A stretch of 64,000 nucleotides of DNA from Smallanthus sonchifolius (taxonomy: Eukaryota > Streptophyta > Magnoliopsida > Asterales > Asteraceae). Made by a program: the position numbers and the translations under genes. Position 1 is the stretch's first letter, and each line of letters starts with the position of its first letter. The notes beneath the pieces are model-generated. The model made no database searches and was not told the origin of the DNA. It was given only the letters and a program-made list of their open reading frames with translations. Positions 56,941 to 64,000 of this stretch are shown here, in pieces. The stretch is from NCBI GenBank assembly GCA_023525975.1, contig CM042035.1, forward strand, positions 32,703,001 through 32,767,000, in the 5' to 3' direction.

Positions 56941-57347
56941 TTGGTTATAGGGAACTAGGTTATTAGACACCCTTGACCTAGACTATAACTTTAGGAAACC
57001 CACTTATGCCATGCTTCATGATTATGTGATATATACTACATGCTATGTGTAACATGCTATGTGTTACATGCTTACTATTATTAGTTATTATTTCGTTTTT
57101 GATGCCTTACTTGTTAAAAATTCATGACTTATTAGACTATCACTTTCTTAGCATGTGGAAACTCCATGGATCTAAATCTATAAAATTTCTTTATTTCCTC
57201 GTTAAGGCCTTTAAACTTTGTTAATTATTTGAGGACACGTGCAATCTGGAAGAGTGACACATGTATTCTGGGTTTTCTGTCTAGGAAAGCATTTCACATA
57301 AATCCCAATCAACCGAGGGACCCGTATGCTTTTCTGGGAATTCCCGG
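56941..57347 (+). other. Element K leader, no gene
   Basis: AT-rich non-coding sequence with repeats of ACATGCTATGTGT (57038-57070). Gag has not started when element J interrupts. Confidence 0.55.
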
Positions 57348-57878
57348 TGTAGGTCTCTCGGGTGTGGCGGATCGTCACATGCAAGTGGGTCTACTAGTCA
57401 GACTGGGTGTGGAATGCCCGTGACTAGGTGGAGAGTCTAGCTAAACAAAGTAAACCGACAAGAGAATACACTTTAAACTTTCTTTGTATTATAAACACTT
57501 GAAGGTTACAGAGAAAAGCACTTGGTTTATAATCTGCGTATTTGCACTAAAGCCTGCGTACTTAACTTCTGTCAACTTATTCTACTTATACCTGACCTGA
57601 TGCCTGCGCACTTAGCAAGTGCGCAGGGCAAAATACTCTTGCGTACTTAACAAGTACGCAAAGGTATTCTTGCGTACTTGCTAAGTATGCAGGAGCTTTC
57701 TCCTTCGCACATGAAAGTGCGCAAAACACTTAGAAAGAAATGCAACATTCAATATGTAAAAGTAAATACAACTCGATAAACTAATACATAAAGACTCTTA
57801 CATTCAAAGACAATTACAGACATGAAAATACAAACTAAGACTCTATCCAGAGTGTTGTCACAGGAAAGGGTTTCAACA
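57348..57878 (-). repeat. Element J 3' LTR (531 bp)
   Basis: Minus strand TGTTGAAACCC (57878) to GAGACCTACA (57348); the end resembles those of C and L. Palindromes at 57603-57726: a perfect pair CCTGCGCACTT / AAGTGCGCAGG (57603-57627) and TTGCGTACTT / AAGTACGCAA (57639-57661), plus two weaker ones. The minus-strand TATAAGTAG (57590-57582) lies 12 nt beyond. The polypurine tract AAGGGGGAGTT is at 57889-57879. Confidence 0.75.
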
Positions 57879-57945
57879 AACTCCCCCTTGACAACCACTC
57901 GGGATCTTCATCGTCTTCAGTCTTCAATCTTCAGTCTTCACAGCT

Positions 57946-59001
57946 TCAGTCTTCAGCTTCCATCTTCTTCTTGTAATCAAGGCAGAACTTAATCACCTTG
58001 TCATATTTAGAAGCAAGGAGCTTTTTCCATTCGTCCGTGTAGACGCAGTAGTGTTCTGCTAGTACCTCCAGATCTTTCACAGAAAAGTTGATGAAGCAGA
58101 CTTCATCAAATATTCTGATCAGTTCTTTTGGCACTAGGTTCCCACTCTCTGAACATCCTTTACCCATGATCACAGCCTCTCCCGTTTTTGGATCTACGTA
58201 CCAGTACCACATGTCACCAAGAATATCCTGAGATAACTTGCTCAGGGGAATCTTAGTTTCACATCGCACTGGCTTGTATACCAATTTCTTTAAGTGCTTC
58301 TTAGTCACAGGATGTACAGCGTGCTTATCCTTGACTCTCTTGGGCAATTGAGGTTTAAACATCTTGAACTTCCCAGATCTTGCTTCCTGCTGCAGAACCA
58401 CCCACAAACCCATCGCCACTGCATGATTGGAATGACCCAACAGCTCTCGGTTTGCTAGGTTCACCAGGTCGTATTTGGGCAATGAGCTGAACGCTTCACA
58501 GGTGGGTTTCAAGTATTGAACCCCGCCAGATCTTTTGATAGCGAACAACTGCTTGTCCTCCTCGAACCTTACAGCCAAGATCATCCCTGTTGCTCCGTGC
58601 TTGTCTATGATAGACGTCTTTTGCCACACAGGAGCTGGGCCCTTTGATGAAGTAGAAGGCATGTCTATATCTTTCGGTGCCTCTGGGTCCACAGGTTCAG
58701 GGTCAACTGGGGAGGCTTCAGTCGAGGCTTCTACATTACCAGCCTGCTCGACTGAACCTGTGTCGAGCGGAGCGTCGAAGGATGGAAATTCAAAGATCTC
58801 TCCATCTTCTAGCTCGTACTCTCCTTCCCCGTCACCCTTGGGAATTTCGACCACAACATCTTCGTCATCATCCCAGTCGTCACCAGAGTCGATCTCTCCT
58901 TCTTCTAGATTGAAGAGAGCATCGATCTGTGCTTCATTGGAATAGTCAGGCTCTAGATATAGGATCTCATCATCAGATAAGTCCTTAAGTACTTCAGCCA
59001 C
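57946..59001 (-). pseudogene. Element J extra ORF, C-terminal part
   Basis: Frame open for 351 residues to a stop at 57946, 56 bp from the polypurine tract. It begins with acidic runs (EEGEIDSGDDWDDDEDVVVE near 58910-58850), then a region starting VWQKTSIIDKHGATGMILAV near 58630, and a basic stretch. The terminal domain DMWYWYVDPKTGEAVIMG (near 58218-58165) with ELIRIF and VKDLEVLAEHY resembles the terminal domain of E (WFYNSQDQVFEIF) in layout. A frameshift near 59000 separates it from the middle part. No known enzyme motif and no membrane helix seen. Confidence 0.7.
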
Positions 59002-59953
59002 TGACTTTCCTTTCTCACCACCACCACCACCAGAGGTATCACCACCCTCTTGATGAGTCGACTCCCCTGAGCCATTGGAACAGCAGAGATGGGCACGATT
59101 GCTAAAGCTTGGTGCTCACCTCCACTAAGACCGGCTTTGGGATCCTTGTCCTTGTCATCATCCTTATTCAAGTCGACCGGATGACACGCCTCATCACCAG
59201 TAGTCCTCTTATCCTTCTCTTTTTCCTTCTCCCCCTGAGCATCAAGCTTCTTAGTCAGATCAGCAATCAGCTTGACCATCAGCTCATGCTCCTTCCTTTG
59301 AGCGTCAAACCTGAGCTCCATGGACGACCCATGACCCAGAAGCATTCATTTGTTTTTATTAGGAGTTCATTCTGGGCCAGGATGTTTTTCAGTCGTTCCT
59401 CAGTCCCTGTTCTCTGGTTACAAAGGATTGTAACTTCATCTATCAAAGAATTAATCTGTGCTTGTTGAGCATCAGACTCCTCCTTCAATTTCTGAATAGT
59501 CTTCAGTAGTCCAGCAACTTGGGTTTCCAAAACATCTATCCTAGCATCATTCGGATCAGGATGTCTGGATGAGGACGCTTCGGCAGTGTGAATAGGGGAG
59601 GAGAATATGGTATCAAAGTCAAAACCTTGCGTGAAATCTCCATAATTGAAGGGCTGACTTAGAGGCTCAGTGGTGGTAGTTGGGATGGAAGATGTGACGA
59701 GAGTTGTTGGGGTAATGGTAGGGGTGATGGTGACAGACTCCGTGACAATTGGAGTAGTCACCGCCACCTGGACTGATGTTGTAGGGAGGGTCACCGTCAC
59801 AGGAACCTCCTCTGTGACTGCTGTGACTACCACGTCAGCTTGAACTTGTGGTCTTCTCCTCCTACAGTGCAATTGCTGTGCTGGTGGGGTAGAAACTGAA
59901 TCTGGACTGGCAGCTGGAACTTGTACTTGCTGCACAGTCGGGACCTCTACCAC
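58953..59953 (-). pseudogene. Element J extra ORF, middle part
   Basis: Two overlapping frames (59953-59279 and 59345-58953) joined by a frameshift near 59340. It has a Val/Thr/Pro-rich segment (VTVTLPTTSVQVAVTTP near 59800), a predicted coiled coil (IDVLETQVAGLLKTIQKLKE near 59540-59480; LIADLTKKLDAQG near 59270) and an acidic Lys/Asp linker. The preceding TGA at 60071 probably was CGA. The coiled coil corresponds to the fragment left in element I (54150-54220). Confidence 0.65.
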
Positions 59954-60070
59954 CCTGGAAATAGCAACCTCTTGCCTATCTTTCCTGTTCTTATGAACAC
60001 TCTCTCGTCTTTGTCTTTGTAGAGCAGCGTCAGAGTCAGAGGATGGCTCATATTTGCTGCTCGAGCTTTG

Positions 60071-61119
60071 TCACTTTCTTTTGGAGGACGAATCAGGTAG
60101 GGTTACGTGTGCCGATCTCCTAGGGTGTGCCTGCGATGGTGTGTCATCAGAATCAGAAGAATCCAATTCTGTTGCTTCTGAATCGGATTCCTCAGTACCA
60201 CCATCACCGCCTTCGTCGTCTCCATCCTCAGACGAACCATCATCACTCTTCATTTCCTCCTGTTGTTGTTCCTGTTGTTCATCAGAGTGTTCACTCAATT
60301 CCGGCTCCGAGTTGGGACTGTACCATCTCCAGTCATCTGGGGCCACATACTCTTCATTGATGAGTTGGCCAAAGAGTTCTGTATGCACAGGGGTAGGATC
60401 TACACTGCCTGGCTTTAGGAATTGGACGAATACTCTTTTGTCCACCCTCTTTACTTGCAGTCTCTCCCCTATAGCAGGAAGGTTTGGCAACGCGTCATTT
60501 ATCAAAAGTTGCATAAACCGAGGGTATAACAAGAACCGAAACCTCTCCGCTGTGTTGATCTGGTCATTTATGGCCTTAAAGATGTAGCGGGAGAAGTTGT
60601 AGCCCTTGTTGAGAGAAAGGCCAACTATGGTTGCTGCAAGGTCATGACCCATGGCATCTTTCCCAGCTTTCCTTGATGAGATGCACATGATCATGACGTG
60701 GGCGAAATATCTCCATTGGTCTAATACCCACATCTTTTTGTATGAAGCATAGTCCCTTGAACCAACATATCCCATTCTTTGCCTCCAACACCCATCCACA
60801 TAGTAGTCTGGATAGGCTGTCGGGTCGGTAGCAAGGTCTCTGTACTGCAAGACCCTTCTTATGGTGTCTTCAGAAAAAGCGATACCCTGACCAGCAACGG
60901 TAGCCCTTATGACATTGGGGGATACCGTGCAGTCATGTTCCGCTGTCTCCCAGAATTGTTCCAAATAAGGTCTTGACACGGTCGGGTCAGCCGAGATAGC
61001 ATAGCTGATTCTGGAGCGGTTCAAGAAATCAACTATCTCCCTATATTGCAATGCTGCACCTTTCCATTCGGGTTGAGTGTTTGCTAACAGGTTGAATTCG
61101 TTAGTAAACGCCCGAGCCA
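60071..61119 (-). CDS. Element J extra ORF, N-terminal domain
   Basis: ATG at 61119, three bases after a splice-acceptor-like TTTTTGCAG; the frame is open further upstream, but that stretch reads like intron. About 349 residues. It shares with E the order YREIVDFLNRSRISYAI..PTVSRPYLEQFWE, a GYVG..Y block, MCISSRKAG and GYNFSRYIF..I..Q near residue 200, and RFLLYPRFMQ. So the domain is conserved between two distinct Copia families even though the sequences differ greatly. The C-terminal third is Ser/Glu/Asp-rich. Ends at TGA 60071 (likely from CGA). No function known to me. Confidence 0.75.
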
Positions 61120-61436
61120 TGATCTGCAAAAACACACAGAAAACATAATAAGAACAACACGTATCATTGGAAATGGATAAACATGACACAGTATAGCAGT
61201 TACTCTTTGAACAGAATTTCAGACTTAATTTTTGCCAAGTGTTGGTCTTGCGTACTTAGTAAGTACGCATACGCAGAAAGTGCTTCTTGCGTACTTGTTA
61301 AGTGCGCAGGAAACGTACTTGATGAAAATGCAGAAGTTTGAAATTCAATCAAGGTGCAAAAATTGGTGTGTATTGGGTCACCACTAGGTCGGAATCAATG
61401 ATTCTAACCTATGGGACCAACAACAACACCAAATAC
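61117..61436 (-). promoter_or_regulatory. Element J probable leader intron before the extra ORF
   Basis: Minus strand: donor TAGCAG followed by GTATTTGG (GT at 61436-61435), acceptor CTGTGTGTTTTTGCAG ending at 61123, then ATC and the ATG at 61119. Two palindromes (61248-61271 and 61285-61311) lie inside. Splice sites are predicted by eye only; other donors are possible. Confidence 0.5.
61248..61311 (-). repeat. Element J palindromes inside the predicted intron
   Basis: TGCGTACTT / AAGTACGCA with AGT between, and TTGCGTACTT / AAGTGCGCAG with GTT between, 37 bp apart. Confidence 0.8.
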
Positions 61437-61829
61437 CTGCTAAAGTGGACCAATTTTGACCTAAAAATCGAACTAAGCCATTGACGGTTCAAATTCGACC
61501 CCATAGTCAAAATCAAAGACTCGAATGGATGATTAATGGTCGATTAGTGATCGATTAATGATTCTTAACAAGTTTTAATTATTAGGTTTTACCCAAACAA
61601 CCCAAAAATTGTCTAAAAATCTCGAACAAAACCTAAGATAATCGGTCCAAAATCACGAGTTCGTGTGGATGGAATGAGCCTAGATTCTCATCAAATCGAT
61701 GAAATGAGATGATGAAACTATAGACGGGACGAAAAGATGGTTTAGGAACACTGGTTTTTGAGTAAAAATTTGCAGAGGGAAACTATCGGTTTGAATGTGA
61801 TGAAACTGAGAAAATTTTCTAAGTCCCAC

Positions 61830-61987
61830 TTTTATACCCTTCACTAATCACTCGTGCGTACTTGATAAGTGCGCACGAGTTAACTCTTGCGTACTTAGAA
61901 GTGCGCAAGCTTTAACTCTTACGTACTTGTTAAGTACGCAAGGCTTACTTCGTGCGAACTTGACAAGTACGCACAACCCTTAAGTGC
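61830..61987 (-). promoter_or_regulatory. Element J internal promoter: palindromes plus TATA box
   Basis: Four to five palindromes from 61987 down to 61851. The one nearest the gene has 13 bp arms, CTCGTGCGTACTT (61851-61863) and AAGTGCGCACGAG (61867-61879), with one G/T mismatch. After 14 nt comes a perfect minus-strand TATAAAA (61836-61830). This is the spacing seen in the LTR of the same element (12 nt). A C/T-containing leader of about 390 bp follows to the predicted splice donor. Confidence 0.65.
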
Positions 61988-63314
61988 GCAAATTTTAAAC
62001 TCAGAATTTATGAAGTATTTCAAGTCAAATAACGAACAAGATAAAAATATGCAATCAGGAGGATTCAAATACAATTCAGGAAGGTTAAACACAAATATTT
62101 TTGGTTTTTCTGAATAAAACTGAACTATGCATAAACTTAAAATCTTTTTGATCTTTCTAATAAAATATACAAGAATTCACACAAACTATTTTTGATCAAA
62201 GACACGAGCAGAGGATCATATCAGACTATCTTTTAGCAAAAACGATACAATATAAACATCAAAGAATATGGGATAATGTCATGGATTACTATTTATTCAT
62301 ACGTAATAAGCACATAAACAAGTAATTCAAGTTGACAATATTATAAGATTTGAAGCTATAAGCATCTTTGTATCACATTCTTGTGTATTAAGGTATTATT
62401 TATAAGATATACAACGTGTACCCCACTTATATGCTATACTAATGTAAATTGCATTATCTCAAGGCATCTAAGATTTTCCAATGATTTTCTAAATTTTCAG
62501 AATGAAGTTACATCTATTAGCGCAGGAAAAATCAAGCAGAATCCATAAGGATTATCAGGAATCATAAGATTCAGAATCGAGTGATTCATTTGTCTTGGTT
62601 TCATTTGATTTTCTTCATTGAATATCGGTATGACGATTCGGGATAATATATATGGTGTTTGAGTTTTAAGGTAAGAGGATCCAACTTTTATCAGGATTTG
62701 ATTTCAATGAGTCAGGAGTGATTCAAGGGTGAATACATGCTCAACGGTTAATGTAGAGACATGTCTTGATTCAATCTCTCCTTGCATACTTGTGAGTATG
62801 GGCAGTGAGATGAACCGCATTAATTGTGCTAACGACATAACCCAAAACTGACCTCAAAAGAAAATTATTGCCAAAATCTAACATCCTATATCTGATAATG
62901 ATCTTTTCTATTCTTTTACGCACACACACTTGCAAACATGGGTTGAAATCACAGTTGTAATTTAGATTTAGTTTCCACACTACTAATGATTCAAAGACGC
63001 ATACAGCCTACTGACAATTTAAATTACTTGTAAATAAGCAGATTAAAAACATAATAAGTTAAACAATTAAGTAAGCATGACGCAATCATTTCCCATATGA
63101 GCAGTCTGTGACGTTTAGATCATTTCTGATGTACTATCATTTCCTATTTTCTCAAGTTAACATTGAAATTTTCTCCATTTTCTAATCTTGTTTTTGTAAA
63201 ATATTTTGAAACTTAAAAGAACTATACGGAAAATTTAAAAGAAATAAAATTTAACTTCCATGAATTGAATTGAATTATGAAAAATTAATTTTCACTCAGG
63301 ATTGAACATTCCTA
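61988..63314 (-). other. Element J non-coding block between pol and the promoter cassette
   Basis: No gene. Shared in part with L (44590-46090 region): TAAAATCTTTTTG blocks, AAAATCAAGCAGAATC near 62528, and TGATGTACTATCATTTC at 63127-63143. AT-rich. Confidence 0.65.
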
Positions 63315-64000
63315 TCAAGTTGACAAGATGCTCAAAATGGATCGATCAAATGCCTTTGTGAAAAGGTCAGCAAGATTGTCATCCGTGTGAACTTTTACAA
63401 GTTCAATTAAATGCTTTTCAGCACAATCATGGATGCAATGATGGCGAATCTCTATATGTATAGTTTTTGAATGTTTCACCGGGTTATTTGTGATGGACAT
63501 TGTGGCATTGTTGTCAATGAATAGAGGAGTTCCAGTGAAGTTTAAGCCGTAGTCTCTCAACTGCTGCTGAATCCACGGTATCTGAGAACAACCGGTCGCT
63601 GCAGCAATGTATTCTGCTTCACAAGTTGAGACAGAAACCGTTGACTGCTTCTTACACTGCCAGGAGACCAGTCTGTCTCCTAAGAATTGACATCCACCAG
63701 AAGTTGACTTTCTGTCAAGGTTACAAATGCCATAATCTGAATCAGTGTAGGCTTTGAAGTAGAATGACTGTTGCTTAGAGTACCAAAGGCCTAATTGGGG
63801 TTTCCCTTTCAGGTATCTGAAAATTCTCTTCACGGCTATCATATGTGATTCCTTCGGTTGAGACTGAAACCTTGAGCACAAGCACACAGCAAACATTATA
63901 TCGGGTCTTGAAGCTGTGAGATACATAAGTGATCCGATCATCCCACGGTATAATCAGCTATCTACATCCTTTCCATCTTTGTCAGGATGCAGACCATGAT
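63315..64000 (-). pseudogene. pol: Element J end of reverse transcriptase and RNase H
   Basis: MIGSLMYLTASRPDIMFAVC near 63941-63880 is the RT thumb. RNase H follows with AYTDSDYGICN near 63750, STCEAEYIAAATGCS near 63630-63590, LFIDNNATMSITNNPVKHSK near 63525-63465 and HTDDNLADLFTKAFDRS near 63385-63335. The stop at 63315 comes a few residues early compared with I. A TGA near 63952 interrupts the frame just upstream. The rest of pol is beyond the window edge. Confidence 0.85.

Larger units (their letters stand above)
54314..57347 (+). mobile_element. Element K: Tekay-type Ty3 element, 5' LTR and leader only
   Basis: A long LTR (54314-56924), PBS and about 400 bp of leader, then element J. 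It is inserted in the extra ORF of I. Gag and pol must lie beyond J, outside the window, if they exist. Confidence 0.75.
57348..64000 (-). mobile_element. Element J: SIRE-type Copia element, minus strand, 3' two-thirds
   Basis: From high to low coordinate: end of RT and RNase H (64000-63315), non-coding block, palindromes and promoter-like cassette, extra ORF (61119-57946), polypurine tract, 3' LTR (57878-57348). The 5' part is outside the window. Its palindromes match those of element C, and its tail matches L and I. Confidence 0.88.

Noticed and set aside
57229..57423. 64-residue reading frame at the K/J junction
   Set aside because: It crosses the boundary of K leader and J LTR and has no family features.
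1..64000. Possible host genes between elements
   Set aside because: Every stretch over about 300 bp could be assigned to an element or shows no coding signal; no plant gene family was recognised.

Overview
The window is a retrotransposon nest from a large, repeat-rich plant nuclear genome. I found no host gene, no RNA gene and no bacterial or organellar sequence. The elements are typical of angiosperms: Copia elements of the Sirevirus (SIRE/Maximus) type with an extra ORF after pol, and Ty3 elements of the Tekay, Tat and Athila lineages. The Copia gag and extra-ORF sequences look most like those I associate with Asteraceae, but that is an impression and no search was run.

Layout. (A) 1-2934: 3' part of a Tekay-type Ty3 element, with gag but no pol, ending in a 1.44 kb LTR. 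(B) 2935-8340 and 11210 onward: decayed Tat-lineage Ty3 element; its 3' LTR is split by (C) 8341-11209, a non-coding LTR element with both LTRs. (P1) about 12034-43729: old plus-strand SIRE-type Copia, cut by two complete insertions: (E) 14552-23337, a minus-strand relative with TSD AACCA, and (H) 26864-40398, an Athila element with TSD GCTTA. P1's extra ORF is broken at 43729, and the rest of the window is a second stack: (L) 43875 to about 46409, minus-strand SIRE remnant; (I) about 46410-54313, plus-strand SIRE element; (K) 54314-57347, 5' LTR and leader of a Tekay element inserted in I's extra ORF; (J) 57348-64000+, minus-strand SIRE element whose 5' part lies beyond the window.

Coding state. 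Most pol genes are broken. Many in-frame stops are explained by CAG to TAG or CAA to TAA, as expected from decay of methylated cytosines. E carries gag, the end of RT, RNase H and a long extra ORF but lacks protease and integrase; its LTRs are nearly identical, so it moved recently and probably in trans.

Main observation. Nearly every family carries its own short palindrome repeated in arrays. In eight different promoters (LTRs of A, C, H, I, L, J and the internal promoters of H and J) the last palindrome ends 10-17 nt before a TATA-like box. In the Athila element H and the Copia element J, which are unrelated, the extra (env-like) ORF after pol is preceded by the same series: palindrome array, TATA-like box, leader, a GT...AG leader intron containing a second palindrome array, then the ATG. 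This looks like a convergent internal promoter cassette for the downstream ORF. Related Copia palindromes show paired arm changes that keep the symmetry, are spaced about 33 bp apart, and vary by whole units between the two LTRs of one element.
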